This document shows, piece after piece, positions 16,503 to 24,500 of a stretch of DNA of 64,000 bases; position 1 is the stretch's first letter, and each line of letters begins with the position of its first letter. Made by a program: the position numbers and the translations under genes. Under the pieces are notes generated by a model. The model had not been told where the DNA came from. It saw only the letters and a list, made by a program, of their open reading frames with translations, and made no database searches. The DNA comes from CAZCTO01 sp964501725 (lineage in GTDB: Bacteria; Bacillota; Clostridia; Saccharofermentanales; Saccharofermentanaceae): NCBI GenBank assembly GCA_964501725.1, contig CAZCTO010000008.1, forward strand, positions 1 to 64,000, read 5' to 3'.

Positions 16503-17812
16503 ATCTTCGTTCCGGCCTGTGCGATGCCTTCCGGATCAAACCGTATGACACCGCCGCCGGCAAAGACCAAAAGTTTGCTCCGGTAATCAAACGGATTTCC
16601 GTCAAAAAGCGAGAAATCAGCTGATTTTCCTTCTGTCAGGCTCCCGTAGGAGTCCGAGATTCCGAGAATTTGCGCAGGAAGTATGGTGATTGCCTCAAGC
16701 GCATCTGATTCGCTCATTCCGCCTCTGACCGAAAGCGCCGCCGAAAGCGATAGGTATTGTTGCGGAACGCAGGGGTGATCGGTCATGATCGCGACCGGAA
16801 GTCCGGCGGCACGAAGAACCGATGCCGTTCTGAGGGATAGATTGGACAGTTCCGGCTTGCTGCGGTCTCCGATAATCGGTCCGACCACTACCCCGAGAAG
16901 TTTTCCTCCCGTGCCTTTTATGCCTGTTCCGCGCCCCGGTGCTTTACCGGCTTCATATTCCTCGAAAAGAATATCGGCGATCAGATGTCCTTCCGTACAA
17001 TGTTCAAGAGTGTAAGTCAGTCCGAATTCGTTACAAATCCGAACCGCTGTCAGCAGGTCATCCTGACGATGCGCATGGATCTTAAGCGGAAGTTTCCCTT
17101 CGACTACGGGAAGCAAAGACTCAGCCTGGACGTCGGGTTCCGGCTTATCCGGATAATCCGGTTTATCTTTATCCGGAGAAAGTTGAGCGGTTTCGTACTC
17201 ATCCAATTTCTCACTGAAACGTTCAAGTTTCTCTCTGTAGTCAATCGTATTCAGAAGCGCTTCTCTCAGCAGGGACGCCGTGCCCATACGGGTCTGAGGT
17301 GTCTTGTTGTCCTTCCCGTATACCCGCTTGGGATTCTCTCCGAACGCCGCTTTTTGCGCTCCCGGTGCTCTGATGAGTGCTTTTTCAACCGTTCTCTCAT
17401 AGGTTTTAACAATGGCGAACTGTCCGCCGAGAACGTTTCCGCTGCCGGGCCCGGTCATGACAATTCCGACACCGCCTTCATATGCCTCCCGAAAACAAAC
17501 ATCCGCATTATGGATGCCGTCAATGGCACGCAACTGGGGCGTAATCGGATCTGTCATTTCGTTTCCGTCGCTTCCTTCCGAATCCAGACTGTCATTAAAA
17601 AGACCCAGATGCGAATGTGCATCAATAAATGCCGGCAGCAGCCATCCGCCCTTGCCGTCGATCTCTGTGAAATTCCCGGATATCCGGATCGTGTCATAAT
17701 CCTTCATCTCGCCGATTTGCAGGATTACACCTTTATCTGAGGTGAGATAACCGTTTTCGATGATTCCGGTCCGGTCCATCGACACAACTCTGGCATTCTT
17801 GATGATCAGCAT
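16499..17812 (-). CDS. amidohydrolase family protein
   Basis: This 437-residue protein has the composite amidohydrolase layout: an N-terminal beta-sandwich strand (MLIIKNARVVSMDRTGIIENGYL), the first metal motif DAHSHLG near residue 66, a central TIM barrel with KIHAHRQDD and TLEHCTEG (later metal histidines), TDHPCVP (the metal Asp segment), and a C-terminal strand with GKSADFSLFDGNPFDYRSK. It resembles the imidazolonepropionase-like branch common in Clostridia; the substrate is unknown. Start is the ATG at 17812 after AGAGGTAGAAT. It overlaps tsaE by 4 bp. Confidence 0.88.
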   Translation of the reverse strand: MLIIKNARVVSMDRTGIIENGYLTSDKGVILQIGEMKDYDTIRISGNFTEIDGKGGWLLPAFIDAHSHLGLFNDSLDSEGSDGNEMTDPITPQLRAIDGIHNADVCFREAYEGGVGIVMTGPGSGNVLGGQFAIVKTYERTVEKALIRAPGAQKAAFGENPKRVYGKDNKTPQTRMGTASLLREALLNTIDYREKLERFSEKLDEYETAQLSPDKDKPDYPDKPEPDVQAESLLPVVEGKLPLKIHAHRQDDLLTAVRICNEFGLTYTLEHCTEGHLIADILFEEYEAGKAPGRGTGIKGTGGKLLGVVVGPIIGDRSKPELSNLSLRTASVLRAAGLPVAIMTDHPCVPQQYLSLSAALSVRGGMSESDALEAITILPAQILGISDSYGSLTEGKSADFSLFDGNPFDYRSKLLVFAGGGVIRFDPEGIAQAGTKI

Positions 17813-17837
17813 ATTCTACCTCTGCTTTCAGGATAAA

Positions 17838-17877
17838 GGACGCGACGCACCCGACAGGTTATGCCGAATGCGCCGCG
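17838..17877 (-). terminator. possible weak terminator after rpsI
   Basis: CGCGACGCA (17841-17849) pairs with TGCGCCGCG (17869-17877) with one wobble. On the minus strand the hairpin is followed by TCCTTTAT, a poor T-tract. It lies between rpsI and the amidohydrolase gene and could act as a leaky terminator or an mRNA-stabilising hairpin. Confidence 0.4.
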
Positions 17878-17946
17878 TGAATTATTTCAATTCGATGTTG
17901 TCTTACCCGGCTGTGAAAAGCCTTCGTAAAACGCTCCAGCAGCGCA

Positions 17947-18354
17947 TTAACGCTTGGAGAACTGGGAAGCCTTTCTTGCTTTCTTGAGACCCGGCTTCTT
18001 TCTTTCCTTCATGCGTGAGTCACGTGTAAGGAATCCGGCCTTCTTCAGAATTGCCTTGTAGGCTTCTTCGTCTGCCTTGACCAGTGCTCTGGAAATTCCC
18101 TGACGGATAGCTCCGGCCTGTCCGGAAATTCCGCCGCCGATTGCCTTGCAAACGATATCAAACTTTCCGATCGTAGCGGTGGCAACGAGCGGTTGACGAA
18201 CAATCAACTTCAGTGTCTCAAGTCCGAAATAATCATCAATATCTTTATCGTTGATTGTAATCACTCCGGTGCCGGGAAGAACACGTACGCAAGCGACTGC
18301 ATTCTTGCGGCGGCCGGTTCCATAAAAATTCACTTTGGTAGCTTTCTTAACCAT
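17947..18354 (-). CDS. rpsI: 30S ribosomal protein S9
   Basis: S9 is a small-subunit protein whose C-terminal tail reaches the P-site tRNA. The sequence has YGTGRRKNAVACVRVLPGTG near the start, GGGISGQAGAIRQGISRAL in the middle, and the basic C-terminus DSRMKERKKPGLKKARKASQFSKR ending in the expected Lys-Arg. The length of 135 residues is normal. It follows rplM after 20 bp, the near-universal rplM-rpsI pairing. Confidence 0.98.
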   Translation of the reverse strand: MVKKATKVNFYGTGRRKNAVACVRVLPGTGVITINDKDIDDYFGLETLKLIVRQPLVATATIGKFDIVCKAIGGGISGQAGAIRQGISRALVKADEEAYKAILKKAGFLTRDSRMKERKKPGLKKARKASQFSKR

Positions 18355-18374
18355 GCTGTTTATTCCTCCCTTTC

Positions 18375-18809
18375 TTATGCTTCAAATGAAATCGGCTCGG
18401 GCTTCTGTGCGGCTTGCTCATGTGTCTCGCCGGCATAAACCTTGAGCTTCTTATACATCTGACGACCCAAAGCATTCTTCGGGAGCATTCCCTTTACAGC
18501 CAGCTCGATTGCCTTCTCAGGCTTCGTGCTCATCAACTTGCGATAGGTGGTCTCCTTGAGTCCACCCGGATAACCGGTGTGGTAGCGATACATCTTCTGG
18601 TCCAACTTATTGCCCGTCAGAACAACCTTCGCAGCATTGATAACGATAACAAAATCTCCGCAATCCAGAAAAGGTGTAAATGTGGGCTTGTGTTTTCCGC
18701 GGAGAATTGTCGCAATCTCGGTCGAAAGACGACCCAGCGGAATTCCCTTCGCATCGACGACATACCATTTTCTCTCGATCTGATCGGTATTCGCAACATA
18801 TGTCTTCAT
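18375..18809 (-). CDS. rplM: 50S ribosomal protein L13
   Basis: L13 is an early-assembling large-subunit protein. MKTYVANTDQIERKWYVVDAKGIPLGRLST is the conserved start, with GDFVIVINAAKVVLTGNK and the C-terminal MLPKNALGRQMYKKLKVYAG. The product has 144 residues. The ATG at 18809 is chosen because AAGGAGGAGAATTGAAC precedes it; the frame is open further upstream, but that part lies in the leader and includes the promoter region. rpsI follows in the same transcript. Confidence 0.98.
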   Translation of the reverse strand: MKTYVANTDQIERKWYVVDAKGIPLGRLSTEIATILRGKHKPTFTPFLDCGDFVIVINAAKVVLTGNKLDQKMYRYHTGYPGGLKETTYRKLMSTKPEKAIELAVKGMLPKNALGRQMYKKLKVYAGETHEQAAQKPEPISFEA

Positions 18810-18898
18810 AATGTTCAATTCTCCTCCTTGGCAGTTAAGACAACAAACGGTTCTGAGAACCGCTTCACCATAATAAAGGCGGTCCATTGCTATGTCAA
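18810..18898 (-). promoter_or_regulatory. rplM-rpsI promoter with leader hairpin
   Basis: On the minus strand TTGACA (18893-18898) and TATTAT (18870-18875) are spaced by 17 bp. The predicted transcript begins near 18863 and almost at once forms CGGTTCT-C-AGAACCG (about 18847-18861), a compact 7-bp hairpin, before the ribosome site. Firmicutes rplM leaders often bind L13 for autoregulation, and this hairpin is in the right place. Identity with the known L13 leader was not tested. Confidence 0.75.
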
Positions 18899-18998
18899 TA
18901 GTCGATTGTAAATATCTGAAAATATTTCGCGATTTCTTCGTTTTTCGACGTTTTTCGAGCTATTTCTGCCAGTCGAACGTAAAAATGTTTGTCATTGT

Positions 18999-19658
18999 TC
19001 AGGCAGACGCATTTAATTCGTCGAGCAATGCGCATATCTCGGAAAGATTCGTAACGACTCGATCGGCTGCCGACACATCCTGTCCTTCGGATGTCGGGTT
19101 CTTGTATCCGACCGTAAACATACCTGCCGCCTTAGAAGACATGACACCGGCAGTAGAGTCCTCGACGGCGAGGCAGTTCCCCGGATCAATACCGATTTTC
19201 TTCGCCGCAAGAAGATAGATTTCCGGATCAGGCTTGCCGTTCCGGATTTCTCTGCCGCCTGTATAGGCTTCCATATGCGGCCAAAGTCCGAGATGGTCGA
19301 AAACCGCTTCGACAAAATCATTACGGGACGACGAAGCCACCGACGCAAGAATATTCTTGTTGCGGATATATTCCAGAAGTTCGCCCAAGCCTTCGGATGC
19401 ACGAATACCGGAGCCCGGAAGCGCACGGACGGTCAACCGCCACTGTTCATCAATCAGCTCTTCGATATCTGCCGGCAAGTCATATTTCTCGATCATGGCA
19501 CTCCATAACGCTTGACTGGTTCTGCCGACATAGGGATTCGTTACGGATTTGTCAGCTTCAACACCGAAACTTCTTAATATCTCCAAATTCGTCTCATCAT
19601 GAAGAGGTTCGCTATCCAGCAACACCCCGTCCATATCAAAAATCACTGCTTGAATCAT
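18999..19658 (-). CDS. HAD-superfamily phosphatase/phosphomutase
   Basis: This 219-residue hydrolase has the HAD motifs: FDMDGVLLDSEP with nucleophile Asp8 and acid/base Asp10, SVASSSRND (motif II), KPDPEIYLLAAKKIG (motif III lysine) and AVEDSTAGVMSSKAAGM (motif IV). The helical cap after motif I is of the beta-phosphoglucomutase/CbbY kind. The substrate could be a sugar phosphate; the sequence does not say which. It lies 21 bp downstream of purF and is probably co-transcribed with it. Start is the ATG at 19658 with GAGGAG in front. Confidence 0.88.
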   Translation of the reverse strand: MIQAVIFDMDGVLLDSEPLHDETNLEILRSFGVEADKSVTNPYVGRTSQALWSAMIEKYDLPADIEELIDEQWRLTVRALPGSGIRASEGLGELLEYIRNKNILASVASSSRNDFVEAVFDHLGLWPHMEAYTGGREIRNGKPDPEIYLLAAKKIGIDPGNCLAVEDSTAGVMSSKAAGMFTVGYKNPTSEGQDVSAADRVVTNLSEICALLDELNASA

Positions 19659-19679
19659 CGTGAAAATCTCCTCTTTATG

Positions 19680-21071
19680 TCAATCCAACATGGTTCCGCC
19701 GGGGTATTCTCCGGTAAAGCACGCGTCGCAAAACAGATGTCCGGGCTCATCGATCATCTCTCCGAGGCTTCCGACTTTCAGATAACCGAGCGAATCAGAA
19801 CCGATTATATTGTTGATCTCATCGATTGTGTGGTTCTTCGCGATTAAGGCACTTCCGGACGGCACGTCCGTTCCGTAATAACAGGCATGCAGAAAAGGCG
19901 GGGCACTTACGCGCACATGGACTTCCAACGCACCGCAGTTCTTTAGCATACGGACAATATTCGCAATGGTGGTTCCGCGAACAATCGAATCATCAATCAT
20001 GACGACTCTTTTTCCGCAGACAGCGGAACGAACCGGATTAAGCTTGATACCCACAGCCTCGCGGCGAAGCGCCTGCTCGTGCTTAATAAAAGTTCTTCCG
20101 ATATAGTTGTTTTTTACAAAACCTCTGACTACGGGTATTCCGGACTCCAAGGAGTATCCGGCTGCGGCATCCAGTCCGGATTCGGGGATACCGATCACAA
20201 CATCGGCATCCACAGGATGCTGCTTTGCAAGGAGTCTGCCTGCCCTAATACGAGACTCATATACGCTGATTCCATCGATTTCGCTGTCCGGCCGCGCAAA
20301 ATAAATATACTCAAAAATACACTTGCTGCATCGCTCGGGCATCGGCATACGTATTGAGTGAAGTCCGTCACCATCACAGACCACAATTTCACCGGGAAGC
20401 ACATCCCTTACAAATTCAGCACCGACGGCATCCAGTGCACAGGTCTCGGATGAAAACACGTATGAACTTCGAATTCTCCCGATACATAAGGGCTTAAATC
20501 CGAAACGATCGCGAGCCGCAATTAACTTGTCGGAACTCAACACAAGAAGCGAGCAAGCGCCCTCTATCGTCTTCATTGCTTCTTCGGTTGCTTCTTCAAG
20601 TGTTTTATCGTGCACGCGGTTACGTGCCAACAGATAGGAAATGACTTCGGAATCCACACTTGTCCGGAAGATTGCGCCGGTCTCTTCGAGATTCTTACGA
20701 AGACCGGTGGCGTTTGTCAGGTTTCCATTGTGAGCGATTACGAAGGTCCCCCCCGCATACTCCGTAACCAAGGGCTGCGCATTCTCAATAAAACTGCCGC
20801 CGCTTGTGGAATACCTAACATGTCCGATTGCACTCGTTCCGTTCATCTCAGATAGTGTTTTTGCGGAAAATACCTCTCCGACGAGACCCATTCCCTTATG
20901 ACAGGAAATGGAGCCGTTACTGTGAACAGCGATTCCGCAGCTCTCCTGCCCCCGGTGCTGGAGCGCAAAGAGTCCGTAATACATAAGTGCGGATAATGGC
21001 AGGCTCTCTTTGTCAAAAATACCGAATATACCGCACTCTTCGTGTAATGAATCAATCACGGGAAACCTCAT
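19680..21071 (-). CDS. purF: amidophosphoribosyltransferase
   Basis: PurF transfers glutamine amide nitrogen to PRPP, the first step of purine synthesis. The N-terminal glutaminase nucleophile is Cys13 in EECGIFGIF, so a 12-residue propeptide must be removed, as in Bacillus PurF. The PRPP loop is VVMIDDSIVRGTT. Cysteines in CSKCIFEYIYFARPD and FCDACFTGEYP are consistent with the structural [4Fe-4S] cluster of the oxygen-sensitive type. The length of 463 residues is normal. No strong Shine-Dalgarno is visible before the ATG at 21071. No other pur gene lies nearby; the unit is purF plus the HAD gene. Confidence 0.96.
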   Translation of the reverse strand: MRFPVIDSLHEECGIFGIFDKESLPLSALMYYGLFALQHRGQESCGIAVHSNGSISCHKGMGLVGEVFSAKTLSEMNGTSAIGHVRYSTSGGSFIENAQPLVTEYAGGTFVIAHNGNLTNATGLRKNLEETGAIFRTSVDSEVISYLLARNRVHDKTLEEATEEAMKTIEGACSLLVLSSDKLIAARDRFGFKPLCIGRIRSSYVFSSETCALDAVGAEFVRDVLPGEIVVCDGDGLHSIRMPMPERCSKCIFEYIYFARPDSEIDGISVYESRIRAGRLLAKQHPVDADVVIGIPESGLDAAAGYSLESGIPVVRGFVKNNYIGRTFIKHEQALRREAVGIKLNPVRSAVCGKRVVMIDDSIVRGTTIANIVRMLKNCGALEVHVRVSAPPFLHACYYGTDVPSGSALIAKNHTIDEINNIIGSDSLGYLKVGSLGEMIDEPGHLFCDACFTGEYPGGTMLD

Positions 21072-21140
21072 TCATTAAAATACAACCAATCAAAAAGAGA
21101 GTCAGCCCTTCGAAAAGAGCCGCTCACCATCTACAAGATA

Positions 21141-21168
21141 ATTCTATCACTAGCCCTCTCTCTGTCAA
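21141..21168 (-). promoter_or_regulatory. sigma-A promoter for purF
   Basis: On the minus strand TTGACA (21163-21168) and TAGAAT (21141-21146) are 16 bp apart, giving a leader of about 65 bases before purF. No obvious PurR box or guanine aptamer was seen. Confidence 0.75.
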
Positions 21169-21219
21169 TTGTATATAATACGCAGAAATTTCTGTGATAT
21201 TACACTTTCCTTGTTCGCG

Positions 21220-21248
21220 TTGTCATTTTGAGTCGCTCATGCTAATAT
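21220..21248 (+). promoter_or_regulatory. sigma-A promoter for the VanX-like gene
   Basis: TTGTCA (21220-21225) and TAATAT (21243-21248) are separated by 17 bp. The predicted start near 21255 leaves a very short leader before AAAGAGGAAG and the ATG at 21284. Confidence 0.75.
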
Positions 21249-21283
21249 CTTAAGAGTACAACTTGTCGTTAAAGAGGAAGATC

Positions 21284-23005
21284 ATGACATACATATACAG
21301 ACATCGTAAGCTGCTCAGCATCGTTCTTATACTGTCACTCCTGCCAGTATCGATGGCCTCATGCAAAAAAAAGACCGCAGCAGCAACCGTCACCACCTCC
21401 ACATACCAGGGACAAACCACAATCACCGATGTGTCCGGATCCGTCATGGATCCGGATGTAACGCTTACCCCGACGCCGATCCCCGAATATACCGTCGCAA
21501 CGGTTGTCGCCGTAGATGATGACCTTTTATATGTTCGGCAAGAAAAGAATACAACCGCAAAAGCAATCGGTGCTACGGTCGGCGGAATTGATTTTCTGGT
21601 TTTGGAGCAAGGCGAGTATTGGTGCAAAATTCTTTTCGGAGAAGAAGAAGAAGGATATATCGAGACAAAATATCTTTCTTTTGCCATTACGAATACCCTG
21701 CCGGAAATACATGAAGCTCACTTTTATATGAAGGCCAGGGAAGAAATGGGCCTCCTTCCGACCAAATACAACAACCGGCTTAAGGTCGTCCCGTCAACAT
21801 ATACCGTGATTGAGAAAGTACCGGAAAGCAGTGCTCCGGGAGCCAAGCTCGTCGAGAAGGAAGTCACCAAAACCAAGATCGATGTATTCACGACATCGAA
21901 TGTTTTACTGTCCAAGGACACCACCCTCTACATCAAGGATGGAACGATCCGGACGACACCGATCCCTTCGCCGACGCCGATCCCCGGCACGGAGACACCG
22001 ACACCGACACCGTCTCCGACCGCGTCTCCGACACCCGTGGCTACGGCGACACCAACCGCTACGCCAAGCCCCACGCCTGTCACTGAGCCGACTGAGACCA
22101 CAGCCGAATCTTCTGTGTTGGGCGCGTCTCAGACATACGAGCCTACGGTCAAGAAGGAGCCGGCCACGGCGACGCCGACGCCGACACCGACGCCCGTATC
22201 TGTTGAGATTGTTATCAAAAACGGCAAGATCACTTCCTGTAAGGGTATCACATTGGAGGAGTTGGATTTTGAGCTCCATAAGGACAAAGGGCAGGTTGTA
22301 ACGGTTAACGGAGACGTAATCTCTTTTAACGGCATGTTTTTTGAAGAAGCAGAGGTTATCGTAACGCTCGGAAGTCTTGATACACCGGATGGCGAGATTG
22401 TTTTAGAAAACGGATACTATTCCGTACCCAAAATGCTGAAGGACAATCTCGTCGATGTTTCTCTTTATTCCGACGATATTTTAATTGACATGCTGTTGGC
22501 AAAAGAAGGAAGCATCGCCGGCGGCAACGTTTACGGACAGGAAATTTGCCTGTTGCAGAAGGGCACGTTAGACAAGCTTCTTAAAGCGCAGGAGCTTTTT
22601 GCGGCGGACGGTTATTCCATAATCATTTATGACGCATACCGGCCGTACAGTGTAACCTGCATCATGTTTGACATCCATAAGGACGGCACATACGTCGCCG
22701 GGAAGCGCTTCGGCTCCATTCACAACAAGGGTGCCGCGATTGATATGTCTATTGTGGATAACAGCACGGGAATTCCGCTGGAGATGCCGTCGCCGATTCA
22801 CACACTGGATTCCTCCTCGAATCGGAGTAACCCCAATATGACGGCTGAAGCAAAAAAGAATATGAATTATATGGCGGGGATCATGAAAAAATGCGGGTTC
22901 GGAACCATCGCAAGCGAGTGGTGGCATTTTACCGACACATTAAGCGACGATTATATGCTCACTGACCATGATCTTCCCGCTCAGATCAAGATTATTTACG
23001 AGTAA
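21284..23005 (+). CDS. lipoprotein with SH3-like domain and VanX/M15 D-Ala-D-Ala peptidase domain
   Basis: The 573-residue product is a lipoprotein (lipobox VSMASC). An SH3-like segment at about residues 70-125 (YVRQEKNTTAKAIG ... WCKILFG) is followed by Thr-Pro-rich linkers (about 225-310), a middle region of unknown fold, and a C-terminal zinc peptidase: YDAYRPYS, SIHNKGAAIDMS (His480, Asp487) and SEWWH (Glu545, His548). These are the M15D motifs of VanX-type D-Ala-D-Ala dipeptidases. It should trim or hydrolyse peptidoglycan stem peptides at the outer membrane face; vancomycin resistance is not implied, since no vanH/vanA lie nearby. Start is the ATG at 21284; an in-frame TTG upstream lacks a ribosome site. 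Confidence 0.85.
   Translation: MTYIYRHRKLLSIVLILSLLPVSMASCKKKTAAATVTTSTYQGQTTITDVSGSVMDPDVTLTPTPIPEYTVATVVAVDDDLLYVRQEKNTTAKAIGATVGGIDFLVLEQGEYWCKILFGEEEEGYIETKYLSFAITNTLPEIHEAHFYMKAREEMGLLPTKYNNRLKVVPSTYTVIEKVPESSAPGAKLVEKEVTKTKIDVFTTSNVLLSKDTTLYIKDGTIRTTPIPSPTPIPGTETPTPTPSPTASPTPVATATPTATPSPTPVTEPTETTAESSVLGASQTYEPTVKKEPATATPTPTPTPVSVEIVIKNGKITSCKGITLEELDFELHKDKGQVVTVNGDVISFNGMFFEEAEVIVTLGSLDTPDGEIVLENGYYSVPKMLKDNLVDVSLYSDDILIDMLLAKEGSIAGGNVYGQEICLLQKGTLDKLLKAQELFAADGYSIIIYDAYRPYSVTCIMFDIHKDGTYVAGKRFGSIHNKGAAIDMSIVDNSTGIPLEMPSPIHTLDSSSNRSNPNMTAEAKKNMNYMAGIMKKCGFGTIASEWWHFTDTLSDDYMLTDHDLPAQIKIIYE
21955..22200 (+). repeat. Thr-Pro linker repeats in the VanX-like gene
   Basis: Two low-complexity tracts (about 21955-22095 and 22165-22200) are built of repeated ACACCG/ACGCCG-type hexamers that encode Thr-Pro and Ser-Pro pairs. 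The same type of repeat recurs in the L,D-transpeptidase gene at 26577-27660. Confidence 0.85.
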
Positions 23006-23027
23006 ACGTTTCATTGGATTTCGGAAA

Positions 23028-24485
23028 TCAGGAAGCCAAAAAGCCCGAAATGACTACGGTCGATTCCGGGCTTTTGCATGAAACCGGTTCGCCCTCTCCG
23101 CAAACAATTACTTCAACAGCATATGTGCCGGCCGGTACGGATGATTCATCCAGACGTGCCGAGAAGGCTGCGTTCGCCTTGTCTTCGGTGCCGCTCAAAT
23201 AATCTGTTTCATAGATGGGGAATGTAACCAGCGTGAAATCACCGGCGTCACCCGTGAGTTTCAGATAGATGTCATAATTTTGACCGGCATCGTAATGTTC
23301 CGGTATAGCCGTCCCGACAACCCGCGTGCCGTTATCTGTGTTTTCGATGATGATCGTCAAATCGATCGGAGATTCAGTTGCCTTCGGAATCGCATCAACA
23401 GTATAAGACGGAAGAATCGGTGCCGTTTGTATGACATTGACAATGTTTCGCTCCACGATCTCGAAAAGCACCACGTCGGTGTCTTCGGTGAGGAGCGTGT
23501 ACTGGTATGGGATTGCCCGCGAATAGATCACGGAGGCAAACGAGTTCGAGATAAAAGGAAGCAGCGCATTTGCAAATGAGTCTCTGAACATGAGTAAATC
23601 CGCCGTTCCGGCTTCCGATGTGGTATTGATCAGAAGTTCTTCGGGCGACCGGATCGGTCGTGCACTCGAGTAGTTTTTCCCGATGTCATATACCATCTGG
23701 TCATCTTTTACGGAAAGAGCCGGATAAAGCATCTGACTCAGATCACCTTCCCAGATCTTTTGGGAGGTATAGGTCGCGCCCGCATAATCTTCAAAACTGA
23801 ATTCCGGGCTGTTATTTTGGACTTCAGCGATGATCGCCCGATAAGCGGCAAGAGCGCCCAGATTATTCCAATGCGAGTCGAGCTTGTGGTAGAGCTGCCC
23901 CTCACCGGATCTCAAGACTGAGTGTAAGTTAAGGTAGGGGAAGGAAACAGCGTCAAGCTGACGATAAAGCTTTTCGCAGTTGCTCAGTTCTCCTACGGAA
24001 AGATACCGGTCCGGCATTTGCTCCGGATAAACGGATGCCTTGTTCGGCGCAACCGTAAAAATAAAATCCACATCGCGACGGGCCAGGTACTCTTTCTGCA
24101 GCTCGAGTGTTTTTGCAATCCGGTATATCTCGTTGTCGCTTAAGACGGAAACCTTCAAATAATCCTTGAGCGTCGGCTCGAAAAACAGCCACCCGTCCTT
24201 ACCGACGATGACCTGTGTGTTGACCGATTCACCGAAGATCGTTTGCTTCATCACCGCGTCGGCGGTCACCAGTTGCGGCTTGAATGCGAAATGATCCGAC
24301 AGATATGCCTCGGCATCTTCCGGGAAGGAATTGTTAAAGCCCTCTGCGTTAAAGAGAACCGGTGGTTTCGCAAGCGGGCGCTTTTCGGTGTTGATGTTCT
24401 TGTATCCGAGAAGCATGCCGAAAAGAGGGACAGTACATGCGCCGATATAAAGCAGGATAAACAGGAAATGCCGGACTTTTTTCAT
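23028..24485 (-). CDS. AlgX/AlgJ-like SGNH (DHHW) protein of an acyl-transfer system
   Basis: This 485-residue protein has an N-terminal membrane anchor (about residues 7-26) and an extracytoplasmic DHHW/AlgX-like domain: AYLSDHFAFKPQLV, KDGWLFF, TVAPNKASVYPEQMP, YHKLDSHWNNLGALAAY (the catalytic Asp-x-His of the SGNH fold) and LLMFRDSFANALLPF with the candidate serine. Such proteins work with an MBOAT channel to acylate exopolysaccharide or wall polymers. The MBOAT gene lies 15 bp upstream on the same strand. A C-terminal beta-rich domain of about 110 residues (from about 375) is an addition of unknown role. Start ATG at 24485 follows AAGGAAGGAGAGAAG. Confidence 0.85.
   Translation of the reverse strand: MKKVRHFLFILLYIGACTVPLFGMLLGYKNINTEKRPLAKPPVLFNAEGFNNSFPEDAEAYLSDHFAFKPQLVTADAVMKQTIFGESVNTQVIVGKDGWLFFEPTLKDYLKVSVLSDNEIYRIAKTLELQKEYLARRDVDFIFTVAPNKASVYPEQMPDRYLSVGELSNCEKLYRQLDAVSFPYLNLHSVLRSGEGQLYHKLDSHWNNLGALAAYRAIIAEVQNNSPEFSFEDYAGATYTSQKIWEGDLSQMLYPALSVKDDQMVYDIGKNYSSARPIRSPEELLINTTSEAGTADLLMFRDSFANALLPFISNSFASVIYSRAIPYQYTLLTEDTDVVLFEIVERNIVNVIQTAPILPSYTVDAIPKATESPIDLTIIIENTDNGTRVVGTAIPEHYDAGQNYDIYLKLTGDAGDFTLVTFPIYETDYLSGTEDKANAAFSARLDESSVPAGTYAVEVIVCGEGEPVSCKSPESTVVISGFLAS
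23039..23075 (+). terminator. terminator of the VanX-like gene, inside the opposing gene's end
   Basis: AAAAGCCCGG-type stem (23039-23048 with 23066-23075) followed by TTTT. It begins 34 bp after the VanX-like stop but lies within the last 16 codons of the convergent AlgX-like gene, so the hairpin is also coding sequence. Confidence 0.75.
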
Positions 24486-24500
24486 GACTTCTCTCCTTCC

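Noticed and set aside
21955..22200. CRISPR or satellite array
   Set aside because: The hexamer repeats are in-frame Thr-Pro codons inside a gene, without spacers. No other array-like repeats were seen in the window.
21810..22301. Arg-rich frames over the Thr-Pro repeats of the VanX-like gene (both strands)
   Set aside because: They are frame-shifted readings of the repeated ACACCG hexamers, which give poly-Arg or Val-Gly products, and lack ribosome sites.
21284..23005. Vancomycin-resistance vanX
   Set aside because: The peptidase motifs match, but the protein is a multi-domain secreted lipoprotein and no vanH, vanA/B or VanRS genes are adjacent; VanX of resistance operons is a short cytoplasmic enzyme.
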